Notes: generated by a model from the letters alone, not told the origin. A stretch of DNA of 64,000 nucleotides from Cytobacillus firmus DS1 (GCF_000565285.1 NZ_APVL01000002.1:124001-188000); one strand, 5' to 3'; positions 33,183 to 41,787 are shown, numbered from the stretch's first letter. Program-made: numbers and translations.

Positions 33183-35168
33183 ATGACGCAAAAAAGAACA
33201 ATTAAATCAGAAGACCTTTATCATTTAAAATCTGTAGCTGATCCGCAGCTTTCCATGAATGGAAATGATTTGGCTTTTGTCGAGACCAGAATGCTTGAAG
33301 AGGAAAATACATATAGTTCAAATATTTTTTATATAAATACTGCTGAAAGCAATAAGCCGGTTCAGTGGACTTACGGCAAACACCGTAATCATTCACCCCG
33401 CTGGTCTCCAGACGGGGAGTTAATTGCATTTGTATCAGACAGAGGCGGGAAGTCACAGATTTATGTGATGAGCAAAGCAGGCGGAGAAGCCAGGCAGCTG
33501 ACACATTGTGCAAATGGTGCTTCAAATCCTGTTTGGTCCCCTGATGGAAAGAAGCTTGCCTTCAATCTTTCAATAAAACCAGGTGAAGAAGCAGAAATAA
33601 TAGTAAATCAGGAAAAAAAGGAAGAAAAGCCCGTTCCGATTGAAATTGAAAAAATGAAACACAAATCTGATGCCCATGGTTTTTGGAACGGAAGGTACAG
33701 CCAGGTTGCATTAATAGATATAGAAACTGGTGAGATGGAGCAGCTGACATCAGGAGAACATGATTTCCAATTGCAGGACTGGTCTCCAGATGGGAAATGG
33801 GTTGCTGTTTCGGCAGATTTGAGTGAAGATAAGGATTTTTCTTTTCTAAGCGATGTGTATATCATCCATCTTGAAACAAAAGACATGAAAAAGATTACAA
33901 ATGGAAAAGGTTATTTCGGAAGCGCTGCATGGTCCCCTGATGGACAACACATAGGATTGTTCGGGCATGAAAGGGAATTCGAAAATGCTACGCATACCAA
34001 AGTATGGGTGTATAACCTCGAATTTGGAGAGCTGCAGTGCCTGACTGCAGAATCGGATATATTGGCTGGTGATTATGCCATCGGAGATTTCCAGCAGGGT
34101 GCTGTAACACCGGGAATTCTTTGGGCAGGGGACAGCAGAAGCTTTTATTTCCTTGCAACTGATCATGGCAATACAGTTGTTTATTATGGCTCTTTAGATG
34201 GGGAATTATATCCTGCCCTGCTGGATCAGCAGCATGTATATGGACTAACTACAGGCGGAACTATCAATAAAGCCGTTGTAGCCATCAGCAGGCCGTCATC
34301 TCCCGGGGAGTTATTTTTACTTGATGTTCCGACAGGGGAATTAAAACAGCTGACAAAGGTCAATGAAGAGTTCCTGAGCGGAGTGGAGCTGGCAGATGCT
34401 GAGCCCATTCAGTTTAAATCTTCGGATGAGTGGGACCTGCATGGCTGGATTATGAAACCGGTCCATCTGAAAGAGGGCCAAAAAGCACCGCTTGTGCTAG
34501 AGATCCATGGCGGCCCTCATGCTATGTATGCCAATTCTTATTTCCATGAATTCCAGTGCCTCGCTGCAAAAGGCTATGCGGTTTTATTTATCAACCCGCG
34601 GGGAAGCCATGGATATGGGCAGCATTTTGTAGACGCTGTCAGAGGAGATTACGGGGGCAAGGATTATGAGGATATAATGGATGCAGTCGATTACGCGCTT
34701 GAGCACTTCGATTTCATCGATAAAGAACGGCTTGGTGTAACGGGCGGGAGCTATGGGGGCTTTATGACCAACTGGATTATTGGACACACCAGCCGGTTCA
34801 AGGCAGCAGTCACTCAGCGCTCCATTTCCAACTGGATCAGCTTTTACGGAGTAAGTGATATCGGCTACTATTTTACTGATTGGCAAATCAAAAGTGATAT
34901 GAATGATATAGAAAAACTATGGAAACACTCTCCGCTTGCTTATGTGAATGAAATAAATACACCACTCCTGATTCTGCACAGTGAAAAAGACTATCGCTGT
35001 CCAATTGAACAGGCAGAGCAATTATTCATTGCCTTAAAGCATCGGAAGAAAACAGCAAAATTTGTCCGGTTCCCTGAAGCCAATCATGAGCTTTCAAGAA
35101 GCGGAAAACCGAATTTAAGAATCAGCCGCCTAAACTATATAGCCGGCTGGTTTGATGAATATCTTTAA
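33183..35168 (+). CDS. S9 family prolyl oligopeptidase/acylaminoacyl-peptidase
   Basis: Serine peptidase of 661 aa, similar to B. subtilis YuxL. The N-terminal 400 residues form a beta-propeller with repeated WSPDG motifs (HSPRWSPDGELIAF, NPVWSPDGKKLAF, DWSPDGKWVAV, AAWSPDGQHIGL). The C-terminal alpha/beta-hydrolase domain carries the triad: S523 (GGSYGGF), D603 (HSEKDYRCP) and H635 (ANHELSRSG). No signal peptide, so cytoplasmic degradation of short or blocked peptides is expected. A TGTTATACT extended -10 lies about 110 bp upstream. It stands alone. Confidence 0.92.
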   Translation: MTQKRTIKSEDLYHLKSVADPQLSMNGNDLAFVETRMLEEENTYSSNIFYINTAESNKPVQWTYGKHRNHSPRWSPDGELIAFVSDRGGKSQIYVMSKAGGEARQLTHCANGASNPVWSPDGKKLAFNLSIKPGEEAEIIVNQEKKEEKPVPIEIEKMKHKSDAHGFWNGRYSQVALIDIETGEMEQLTSGEHDFQLQDWSPDGKWVAVSADLSEDKDFSFLSDVYIIHLETKDMKKITNGKGYFGSAAWSPDGQHIGLFGHEREFENATHTKVWVYNLEFGELQCLTAESDILAGDYAIGDFQQGAVTPGILWAGDSRSFYFLATDHGNTVVYYGSLDGELYPALLDQQHVYGLTTGGTINKAVVAISRPSSPGELFLLDVPTGELKQLTKVNEEFLSGVELADAEPIQFKSSDEWDLHGWIMKPVHLKEGQKAPLVLEIHGGPHAMYANSYFHEFQCLAAKGYAVLFINPRGSHGYGQHFVDAVRGDYGGKDYEDIMDAVDYALEHFDFIDKERLGVTGGSYGGFMTNWIIGHTSRFKAAVTQRSISNWISFYGVSDIGYYFTDWQIKSDMNDIEKLWKHSPLAYVNEINTPLLILHSEKDYRCPIEQAEQLFIALKHRKKTAKFVRFPEANHELSRSGKPNLRISRLNYIAGWFDEYL

Positions 35169-35221
35169 GGAAGGCTGTTTTGGCAAGGTTTGTTGCTTTT
35201 TAAATATTATTTACTGAGTTG

Positions 35222-35408
35222 ATTGGAGCAGAAGGTGCGAGATCCTCGAAAATGCTATCGCTTTTTCTTCGTGCGGTGTTTCTCGGGGGGAACTTATTCA
35301 ACGTCCTGCGGGAGTAGCGGGACAGGTGAGACCCCACAGACGCGCAGCGGCGAGGATGCTCACTGCCCGCCCCGCGGTTCGCTGAGCATCCTGGAGCGGA
35401 AATCAATG
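35222..35408. repeat. GC-rich dispersed repeat R3
   Basis: A stretch clearly richer in GC than its surroundings, between the S9 peptidase gene and the LCP gene. It includes GGGGGGAACTTATTCAACG, TGCGGGAGTAGCGGGACAGG and a long inverted pair around GCGAGGATGCTCACTG/CGCTGAGCATCCTGG. I recognise it as a common intergenic repeat of Bacillaceae genomes. A 90-codon open frame through it has no ribosome site and is not a gene. Confidence 0.7.
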
Positions 35409-35447
35409 GACAATATGTTGGCGGAAAATAACAACTTATACGAAAAG

Positions 35448-35499
35448 AGCCTTATGAAAAAACCGCAGACCTTCGGGTTTGCGGTTTTTTCATAAGGCT
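35448..35499. terminator. Long perfect hairpin terminator after the S9 peptidase region
   Basis: AGCCTTATGAAAAAACCGCA pairs perfectly with its complement 11-12 nt later, a stem of about 20 bp with A and T runs on both sides. It can terminate in both directions. Confidence 0.85.
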
Positions 35500-35719
35500 G
35501 TAAAGGGACACAAAACTTGCCGATATAACAATGATGTCATTTTTTAATGCAATAAACTATTTAAAATAAATTGCAAAGAATTCAATTCATCTGCAAAATA
35601 TAAGGTATACAGGATATACCAGCATAGCTATCGAAACTTTTTATTGAACTCCGCAGTCAAATATAAGTGAAGGTGTTTACACTGTTCCATAATTTGTTTT
35701 AAAGAAAGGACTTATTCTT

Positions 35720-36649
35720 ATGAGATCAGATAGATATGAAAAGAAGAAAAAGAAAGGAAAGTGGAAATCTATCCTCTTAATTCTGCTTCTGTTGATTGCA
35801 GGAACCCTTGGTTATTCGTATTTTCAGTTCAAGCAAGGTGTTTCCCAGACAGAAGGAGATGCAAATATACAGACAGAAGAGTTTGAATTCAATGGCGAAA
35901 AAGATAAATATGGCGGGACGAATATCCTGATTCTTGGAAGTGATGCAAGGGGAGATGAGCAATCAAGGGCTGATACCATTATGGTTGCACAATATCATCC
36001 TGAAAAGGGCACATATAAGCTTATTTCTTTTATGAGAGATATGTATGTGGACATACCGGGCCATGGGCAAAACAGAATAAATTCTGCTCTTGCTTATGGA
36101 GGTCCTGAGTTATTGAGGCAGACGATTAAGGAAAACTTTGATATTGATATTAAATATTACTCCATTATTGATTTCGAAGGCTTTGTCCATCTAATTGATG
36201 AAGCTTTTCCCAGAGGGGTAGAAATTGATGTGGAAAAAAGAATGTCTGCCAATATCGGTGTTACTCTGGAACCGGGGCTGCAGCGGCTTGATGGCGAGCA
36301 TCTCCTTGGGTATGTAAGGTTCAGGCAGGATGCAGTAGGGGATTTTGGAAGAGTAGAACGCCAGCAGAAAGTAATGAAAGAAGTAGCAAGCCAGTTTACA
36401 AGCCTTCAGACCATTACTAAGCTTCCAAAACTGATCGGAGTGGTAACGCCTTTTGTAAATACCAATATGAACACGGGCGATATTCTGTATATCGGAAAAG
36501 ATTTCTTATCTAAGGATAACAGAAATGTCGAGACTCTTCGTGTTCCTGTTGATGGAACATTTGAGAACGAGAGAATTAATGGTGCTGCGGTCTTGGGAAT
36601 AGATAAAGAGGCGAATAAAGCGGCAATCCATGAATTTCTCTCAAAATAA
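35720..36649 (+). CDS. LCP (LytR-CpsA-Psr) family cell-wall polymer ligase
   Basis: Membrane-anchored enzyme of 309 aa that transfers teichoic acid or other anionic glycopolymers from undecaprenyl carriers to peptidoglycan. A very basic N-terminus (RYEKKKKKGKWKS) precedes one helix (about 17-36), and the LCP domain spans about 65-240. Conserved Asp and Arg residues lie in LGSDARGDEQSRADTIM, SFMRDMYVDIPGHGQNRINSALAYGG and VRFRQDAVGDFGRVERQQ. It belongs to the TagT/TagU/TagV group; which of these cannot be decided. GAAAGGA precedes the ATG. A GGTATA-N5-TATACC dyad lies about 100 bp upstream (35604-35620). Confidence 0.9.
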   Translation: MRSDRYEKKKKKGKWKSILLILLLLIAGTLGYSYFQFKQGVSQTEGDANIQTEEFEFNGEKDKYGGTNILILGSDARGDEQSRADTIMVAQYHPEKGTYKLISFMRDMYVDIPGHGQNRINSALAYGGPELLRQTIKENFDIDIKYYSIIDFEGFVHLIDEAFPRGVEIDVEKRMSANIGVTLEPGLQRLDGEHLLGYVRFRQDAVGDFGRVERQQKVMKEVASQFTSLQTITKLPKLIGVVTPFVNTNMNTGDILYIGKDFLSKDNRNVETLRVPVDGTFENERINGAAVLGIDKEANKAAIHEFLSK

Positions 36650-36710
36650 AGAGGCAGAAACACAGTTTTTGGCGGATTAGGTGTACAATAAAAGGGGAAA
36701 TGGTAAAACT

Positions 36711-36953
36711 GCAGTCTAACGGGCAAGAAGTTTCTCACTTTAAGAATCAGGGGAATCAAAAGAGGGTAAGTGGAGGCAAACAGTCCGGAGAAGGCCCAAA
36801 AGAAGGACAAGGACTAAGAACGCCACATCCTCCCAAAAGCTGCCGCTTTCGGTCGTGCGATGATCATGCTGACGAAGCCTTCCTTGTCCTGTGGGCCTCA
36901 ACTAACAATCAGTGGGGGAAAAAGACCCCCCGCTGATTGAAGTTTCACTTTAT
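36711..36953 (+). repeat. R1 repeat copy 2 carrying a nested R2-type insertion
   Basis: Begins GCAGTCTAACGGGCA and ends GAAGTTTCACTTTAT, as in the other R1 copies. The first stem is degenerate but keeps TCACTT/AAGTGG, and the last hairpin CAATCAGTGGGGG/CCCCCCGCTGATTG is intact. Between GGCCC and CTCAACTAACAATCAG it carries about 100 extra bp (36796-36898). In inverted orientation these match the core of the R2 copy at 38283-38576 (AGGACAAGGAAGGCTTCGTC and following). Confidence 0.8.
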
Positions 36954-37002
36954 CAAAGCATTCCGACTAAGGTATTGCTGCATATTTGACAAGGAGATAC
37001 TA

Positions 37003-37626
37003 ATGGATTTTGAACTGCTCAAAGATTGGTTTACATTAGAGAATGTAATGGATTTAATCCGGGAATATCGTTCATTTGGGCCTCTTCCCGGTATTCTGCT
37101 TCCAATGCTAGAAGCATTTCTGCCTTTTCTGCCTCTATTTTTGTTTGTTATGGCAAATGCGAGTGCATTTGGTCTCTGGCTGGGGTTTTTATACTCCTGG
37201 GTCGGTGCGGTTGCAGGAGCGCTGATTGTTTTCCTGCTGGTCAGAAAATATGGCCAGAAACGAATACTCCGTTTTCTGAAAAATCATAAGCAGGTACAGA
37301 AGCTTATGAAATGGGTTGAAAAGCACGGATTCGGGCCATTGTTCATCCTGCTTTGCTTTCCGTTTACTCCTTCAGCGGTTGTCAATATTGTGGCTGGGCT
37401 TTCAAATATCAGTATTGCTCAATATATGCTGGCAGTCCTGACTGGAAAAATAGTGATGATTTTTACAATAAGCTTTGTCGGATATGATATCAGATCATTA
37501 ATAACGCAGCCAATTCGGACTGCCATTGTTGCACTGGTCATTTTCATTCTTTGGTATGTTGGCAAAATTATTGAAATAAAGATGAATATGAGCGTAGAAA
37601 AAGATCGCGGAAATAAAAAGCATTGA
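37003..37626 (+). CDS. yhjE: DedA/TVP38 (VTT domain) family membrane protein YhjE
   Basis: Membrane protein of 207 aa with about five helices in the VTT/TVP38 family, whose members are linked to lipid scrambling or transport in the membrane. The motif FGPLPGILLPMLEAFLPFLPLFLFVMANA is near residues 24-52, and GFGPLFILLCFPFTPSAVVNIVAGLS near 108-133. The ATG at 37003 is 7 nt after AAGGAG; a longer frame running back into the repeat is artificial. It matches YhjE of B. subtilis in position and size and is followed 24 bp later by the signal peptidase gene, as with yhjE-sipV. Confidence 0.9.
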   Translation: MDFELLKDWFTLENVMDLIREYRSFGPLPGILLPMLEAFLPFLPLFLFVMANASAFGLWLGFLYSWVGAVAGALIVFLLVRKYGQKRILRFLKNHKQVQKLMKWVEKHGFGPLFILLCFPFTPSAVVNIVAGLSNISIAQYMLAVLTGKIVMIFTISFVGYDIRSLITQPIRTAIVALVIFILWYVGKIIEIKMNMSVEKDRGNKKH

Positions 37627-37650
37627 ATGCATAAGCACTAGGGGAGATGA

Positions 37651-38208
37651 ATGGTGAAGGAAGGATTGAGAAAAGAAGGAGCGGAATGGCTGAAGGCTTT
37701 TGCAATAGGCATCATCATCTTTGCTTTTATACGGACTTTTTTCTTCTCCAATTACGTTGTCGAAGGTGAATCCATGATGCCTACCCTTCAGGATGGAAAT
37801 AAGCTGATTGTCAATAAAATCGGCTATCAGGTCAGCGATTTAGAGCGCTTTGACGTAATTGTTTTCCATCATAATGATGAAGAGGATTTTGTAAAAAGAA
37901 TAATAGGAATGCCAGGGGATGAAATTGCATACCGCAATGATGAATTATTTATTAATGGCAGGAAAGTGGATGAACCTTACTTGGATAAATACCGGAAAGC
38001 AGCCTCAGGTGGCAAACTGACAGGTGATTTTACATTGCTGGAGATGACAGGCACAGAAACGGTACCAGAGGGCAAACTTTTTGTCATGGGGGATAATCGA
38101 CTAGGAAGCTGGGACAGCCGGCATTTCGGATTTATTTCTGCCGGCCAGGTTGTAGGAAAAGTAAACCTGCGCTATTGGCCGCTTGATGAAATGGATGCTT
38201 CATTCTAA
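37651..38208 (+). CDS. sipV: Type I signal peptidase (SipV-like)
   Basis: Membrane protease of 185 aa that removes signal peptides from secreted proteins. One N-terminal helix (about 15-34) is followed by the catalytic domain. The catalytic serine is S41 (VEGESMMPTL) and the catalytic lysine K82 (FVKRIIGMPGD). Box E GDNRLGSWDSRHFGF is near 146-160. Single-helix topology is typical of Bacillus P-type signal peptidases. Gene order after yhjE suggests sipV, but sipS or sipT specificity cannot be separated by eye. A terminator follows. Confidence 0.92.
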   Translation: MVKEGLRKEGAEWLKAFAIGIIIFAFIRTFFFSNYVVEGESMMPTLQDGNKLIVNKIGYQVSDLERFDVIVFHHNDEEDFVKRIIGMPGDEIAYRNDELFINGRKVDEPYLDKYRKAASGGKLTGDFTLLEMTGTETVPEGKLFVMGDNRLGSWDSRHFGFISAGQVVGKVNLRYWPLDEMDASF

Positions 38209-38220
38209 CAGACTTTTAGT

Positions 38221-38254
38221 AAAAGGGACTCGATATATTCGAGTCCTTTTATTT
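38221..38254 (+). terminator. Terminator after the signal peptidase gene
   Basis: 13-bp stem AAAAGGGACTCGA/TCGAGTCCTTTT with a short loop, followed by ATTT. Confidence 0.85.
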
Positions 38255-38282
38255 AAAGATAAGAAAGTATATAATTTTTGAA

Positions 38283-38576
38283 CGTCGATAACTGTCTAGC
38301 GCAAGCAGCCTACCCCCTCGAGGTCACAAGCCTGTCTAGTTGCGGCTCCTAGGGACTCGGGGTCATAAGCCGTTTCCTTTCAGAAGGAAAAACACCTTCT
38401 TACAGGAACCGTCTTATGCCTGAGGCCCGCAGGACAAGGAAGGCTTCGTCAGCATAATCATCGCCCGACCAAAAGCGACAGCTTTTGAGAGGATGCGGGT
38501 CATGCAGACGTTGCCACAGGACGTGGCGTTCTTAGTCTGCGTTCCTTCGTGGGCAAGGTGCTTGCGCTTTTCTTAT
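38283..38576. repeat. Dispersed repeat R2, copy B (long, composite)
   Basis: Shares the start CGATAACTGTCTAGC, the core CCTACCCCCTCGAGGTCACA and the end GCTTGCGCTTTTCT with copy A, but carries about 150 bp more. That extra part includes an inverted pair (CATAAGCCG...ACCGTCTTATG) and the AGGACAAGGAAGGCTTCGTC segment also found inside R1 copy 2. The outer ends AGCGCAAGC/GCTTGCGCT are inverted. It fills the gap between two convergent genes; no coding potential is seen. Confidence 0.8.
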
Positions 38577-38593
38577 TGCAGAAAAGACTCGTC

Positions 38594-38920
38594 TTAGATA
38601 ACATGCAAATTGGGATTATTCCTATATTCAGGTTCACAGTTTACACACACGTTTTCATCATAGTCAGTCATATTCACATCTTCACGATTGTATTCAATTC
38701 CGCAAAGGGAGCAGGCAACCATTTTCTCTTCTTCCAGTTCTTCCGGGTAAATGGGTATAGCGTCATTAATATTAATAGGCTCTACTGTAATTCCGCGTGA
38801 ATTGGCCATTTCGGCATTTAAGTATTCCTTTGCGGATTCTTCACTTTCCCAGAATCCCAAGTCCCACAACAGCTCTTGGGCGTCTCCGTTTTGTGCCATC
38901 AATCCATAAACAACTTTCAT
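38594..38920 (-). CDS. Hypothetical protein with C-terminal zinc-ribbon cysteines
   Basis: Protein of 108 aa that I do not recognise. The N-terminal 60 residues (MKVVYGLMAQNGDAQELLWD) look like a compact alpha/beta domain with acidic loops. The C-terminal part has two CxxC pairs (CSLC near 70 and CVNC near 92) separated by 18 residues with an acidic NMTDYDEN linker, a pattern suited to a structural zinc site. AAAGGGG precedes the ATG by about 10 nt. It stands alone beside repeat R2. The frame is clean and codon use resembles its neighbours, so it is probably a real conserved gene. No function assigned. Confidence 0.72.
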   Translation of the reverse strand: MKVVYGLMAQNGDAQELLWDLGFWESEESAKEYLNAEMANSRGITVEPININDAIPIYPEELEEEKMVACSLCGIEYNREDVNMTDYDENVCVNCEPEYRNNPNLHVI

Positions 38921-39165
38921 GATAAATGCCCCTTTCCAATTTGCTGTCTATTGTTTATATTTCTTAGCCTTTTTTAGCTGCAGTTAAACCGATTCAAAAA
39001 ATTCCCATCAGCTCCCTTGGAAGACTAGGAGCGTTTTTAAATAATAATTGCAAGGGGATACAGGAGAATCTGCGGGCTTTGTCGAATTAAAGCTGATGTA
39101 CACGTTAACGGATTTGTTTTGGTTTTTGTTGTCGGAATATTGGAACAAAAAGTGAGGTGCAAATA

Positions 39166-39906
39166 ATGAGGCTTAAGGATAAAGTCGCTATAATTACGGG
39201 TGCTGCCAATGGGATTGGTCTCGCTGCAGCAGAAAGGTTCGCACGTGAAGGAGCCGCAGTCGCCATGGCAGATTATGATGCAGATATGGGAATAACCAGG
39301 GCTCAAGAGCTCAAGGAAAAAGGCTTAAAAGTAGAGTTTTTTCAGGTTAATGTAGCTGACAGGAAAAGCATAGACAGTATGGCGGTAGCTGTAAAAGCGG
39401 CATTTGGGAAAATTGACATCCTTATCAATAATGCAGGAATAACCAGGGACGGGATGCTTTCAAAGTTATCCCCGGATGATTTTCAGGCGGTTGTGGATGT
39501 GAATCTGTCAGGTGTTTTCCATTGTACACAAGCAGTGCTTCCATTCATGCTGGAGCAGGGAAGCGGAAAAATTATCAATACATCTTCTGTTTCCGGAATT
39601 TATGGGAATGTCGGACAGACAAACTACGCTGCAGCCAAAGCGGGTGTGGTTGGAATGACTAAAACATGGGCAAAAGAACTCGGCCGAAAAGGAATTAACG
39701 TTAATGCCGTGGCCCCAGGATTTATCTCTACAGGCATGACAGCAAAAGTGCCGGAAAAGGTGATTGGCCAAATGCAGGGCATGGTTCCGCTGGGCAGGCT
39801 GGGAAAACCGGAAGATATCGCGAATGCATATGTGTTTCTGGCTTCGGATGAATCTGATTATGTGAATGGCACAGTCCTGCATGTAGATGGCGGTATTATG
39901 ATGTAA
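39166..39906 (+). CDS. Short-chain dehydrogenase, FabG/PhaB-like 3-oxoacyl reductase
   Basis: NAD(P)-dependent reductase of 246 aa. Cofactor motif TGAANGIG is at 11-18, NNAG at 88-91, catalytic Ser about 141 and YxxxK at Y154/K158. FabG-like features (LSPDDFQAVVDVNLSGVFHCTQA; PGFISTGMTAKVPE) suggest a 3-oxoacyl-ACP or acetoacetyl-CoA reductase. The ATG at 39166 follows GTGAGGTG; an in-frame GTG nine bases earlier is inside that site. A thiolase gene follows 55 bp later with no terminator between, so a role in short-chain CoA metabolism rather than the essential FabG step is likely. Confidence 0.88.
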   Translation: MRLKDKVAIITGAANGIGLAAAERFAREGAAVAMADYDADMGITRAQELKEKGLKVEFFQVNVADRKSIDSMAVAVKAAFGKIDILINNAGITRDGMLSKLSPDDFQAVVDVNLSGVFHCTQAVLPFMLEQGSGKIINTSSVSGIYGNVGQTNYAAAKAGVVGMTKTWAKELGRKGINVNAVAPGFISTGMTAKVPEKVIGQMQGMVPLGRLGKPEDIANAYVFLASDESDYVNGTVLHVDGGIMM

Positions 39907-39961
39907 TAACCTGAATCCGAGCGAGTGCTCGATAGTCAGATAATAAAAGAGGTGGATAAGA

Positions 39962-41140
39962 ATGAGAAATGTTGTAATAACGTCAGCAGTAAGAACACCA
40001 GTCGGGACATTTGGCGGAGCTTTTAAAGATCTTCTGCCAACAGATTTGATTGTACCTATATTAAAAGAGGCTGCCGGAAGAAGCGGCTTGGAGAGCAGTG
40101 AGGTGGATGAAGTCATTTTGGGACACTGCATTCAGCGTACAGATGAACCGAACACAGCAAGGACAGCAGCATTGCTTGCAGGCTTTGACAATACGACAAC
40201 AGGGTTCACAGTCCAGAGACAGTGTGCATCCGGTATGCAGGCCATTATTTCCGCTGCCCTGCAGATTGCATCAGGGATGTCAGATATCGTGATTGCCGGA
40301 GGAGTAGAAGCCATGAGCTCCAGTCCATATGTATTAAAACAGCATCGCTGGGGCGCCCGCATGCAGCATGGACAGGTAACCGACACAGTATGGGAGATTC
40401 TCGAAGATCCAATCCATCATATCATGATGGGGGAAACAGCAGAAAACCTGGCAGAAATTCATTCCATCACAAGGGAAGAGCAAGATGAAGTCGCATTGCT
40501 TAGCCATAAAAGAGCCCTGCACGCGATTGAAAGCGGTTACTTTGATTCGCAAATCGTTCCAATTACTGTGAAGACCCGGAAAGGAGAAGTAACCGTTGCA
40601 AAAGATGAAAACCCGCGTGCGGACTTAACAGCGGAAAAGCTGAGCAGCTTGAAGCCGGTCTTTAGAAAGGGCGGAACGGTAACAGCAGGAAACTCATCCA
40701 GCCTCAATGACGGCGGGGCAGCACTAGTCCTCATGCCGGAAGAGCTGGCTCTGGAAAGAGGACTGGAGCCGCTGGCAAAGATTGCTGGCTTCTCTGTTGC
40801 GGGAGTTGATCCGAAAGTAATGGGAAGAGGACCTGTTCCGGCAGTTAAAAATGGTCTTGCCAGTGTCAATTGGTCGCTTGAAGAAGCTGATTTGATTGAA
40901 GTTAATGAGGCCTTTGCGGCCCAATATTTGGCGGTTGAGAGAGAACTTGGCCTAAACCGGGAAAAAGTAAATGTAAATGGAAGCGGAATCAGCCTTGGAC
41001 ACCCTATTGGATGTACAGGTGCCCGTCTTGTGGTGAGTCTTGTTCATGAGTTAAAGAGAAGAGGAGGCCATAAAGGAATAGCATCTTTATGTGTCGGAGG
41101 TGGAATGGGAGCCACAGTATTTGTGGAAACGTACGAATAA
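39962..41140 (+). CDS. Acetyl-CoA acetyltransferase (thiolase)
   Basis: Thiolase of 392 aa that condenses two acetyl-CoA or cleaves 3-ketoacyl-CoA. The active-site Cys is C88 (VQRQCASGMQAI), the catalytic His lies in GHPIGCTGAR near 340, and the second Cys in CVGGGMGA near 378. NEAFAAQYLAVERELGL near 315 is the substrate-loop motif. Paired with the FabG/PhaB-like gene it could supply 3-hydroxybutyryl-CoA or act in beta-oxidation; no PHB synthase is in the window. GAGGTGG precedes the ATG. A terminator follows. Confidence 0.92.
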   Translation: MRNVVITSAVRTPVGTFGGAFKDLLPTDLIVPILKEAAGRSGLESSEVDEVILGHCIQRTDEPNTARTAALLAGFDNTTTGFTVQRQCASGMQAIISAALQIASGMSDIVIAGGVEAMSSSPYVLKQHRWGARMQHGQVTDTVWEILEDPIHHIMMGETAENLAEIHSITREEQDEVALLSHKRALHAIESGYFDSQIVPITVKTRKGEVTVAKDENPRADLTAEKLSSLKPVFRKGGTVTAGNSSSLNDGGAALVLMPEELALERGLEPLAKIAGFSVAGVDPKVMGRGPVPAVKNGLASVNWSLEEADLIEVNEAFAAQYLAVERELGLNREKVNVNGSGISLGHPIGCTGARLVVSLVHELKRRGGHKGIASLCVGGGMGATVFVETYE

Positions 41141-41166
41141 AGAGTTCCTTCGGGAGCTCTTTATTT
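41139..41166 (+). terminator. Terminator of the reductase-thiolase operon
   Basis: Stem AAAGAGTTCC/GGGAGCTCTTT (one bulge) with loop TTC, running into a T-rich tail and overlapping the thiolase stop codon. Confidence 0.85.
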
Positions 41167-41217
41167 ATCTAAGAGATTTCTCTTCTGATTAATTGATTTT
41201 TTATGGGAGTGAAGAAA

Positions 41218-41757
41218 GTGTTAAGCAGAACAGTATTATCAGGGGAAAATATTATTCTCGGGTCATTTATTGACGAAGATATCAATAAAATAATCGAGTG
41301 GCATACGGACGAAAAAATCATGAGAAATCTCGATGCTCTTCCGGTAAAACCTAAACAGGAAACAGAAATTAAGAAGTGGCTTGATGAGTGCCCGCAAGAC
41401 ACCTTCAGGTTTTCGCTCAGGTTAAAAGAAGGAAATGAATTAATCGGCTTTGCAGAGTTAAACGGTATTTTATGGCCGCACAGAACAGGCTGGGTTACCA
41501 TAGCCATTGCACATGAATCCAAATGGGGAAAAGGGTATGGAAAAGAAGCTATGCAATGCCTGATCCGCTATGCTTTTAGGGAACTGAATCTGTACAGGCT
41601 CCAACTTACAGTATTTTCCTATAACGCTAGAGCTAAAAATCTTTATGAAAGTCTTGGATTCCAGAAAGAAGGATGCTATAGAGAGTTTCTTGAGCGCGAT
41701 GGGAAACGGCATGATATGTATTTATACGGGCTCCTGAGAAAGGAGTGGAAAGAGTGA
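41218..41757 (+). CDS. GNAT family N-acetyltransferase (RimJ/RimL-like)
   Basis: Acetyl-CoA-dependent acetyltransferase of 179 aa. The acetyl-CoA loop is HESKWGKGYGKEAMQCLIRYAF (about residues 101-122), and the C-terminal NARAKNLYESLGFQKEGCYREF motif is typical of the RimJ/RimL/SpeG-like group. The GTG at 41218 is about 6 nt after GGAGTGA; the ATG five codons upstream would put that site inside the gene. Substrate unknown (a protein N-terminus, a polyamine or an antibiotic are all possible). Convergent with the MFS gene. Confidence 0.85.
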   Translation: MLSRTVLSGENIILGSFIDEDINKIIEWHTDEKIMRNLDALPVKPKQETEIKKWLDECPQDTFRFSLRLKEGNELIGFAELNGILWPHRTGWVTIAIAHESKWGKGYGKEAMQCLIRYAFRELNLYRLQLTVFSYNARAKNLYESLGFQKEGCYREFLERDGKRHDMYLYGLLRKEWKE

Positions 41758-41760
41758 AGA

Positions 41761-41781
41761 AGCGCGGAAACATTCCGCGCT
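41761..41781. terminator. Hairpin between GNAT and MFS genes
   Basis: Stem AGCGCGGAA/TTCCGCGCT with loop ACA, directly between two convergent stop codons. There is no real T run on either side, so termination strength is unclear. Confidence 0.5.
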
Positions 41782-41787
41782 CAAGAT

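Noticed and set aside
35223-35495. 90-codon frame across repeat R3
   Set aside because: Falls in a dispersed repeat, runs into the terminator hairpin and lacks a ribosome site.
39011-39038. Plus-strand terminator GCTCC/GGAGC with TTTTT before the reductase gene
   Set aside because: Only a 5-bp stem with a long loop, and no plus-strand gene ends before it.
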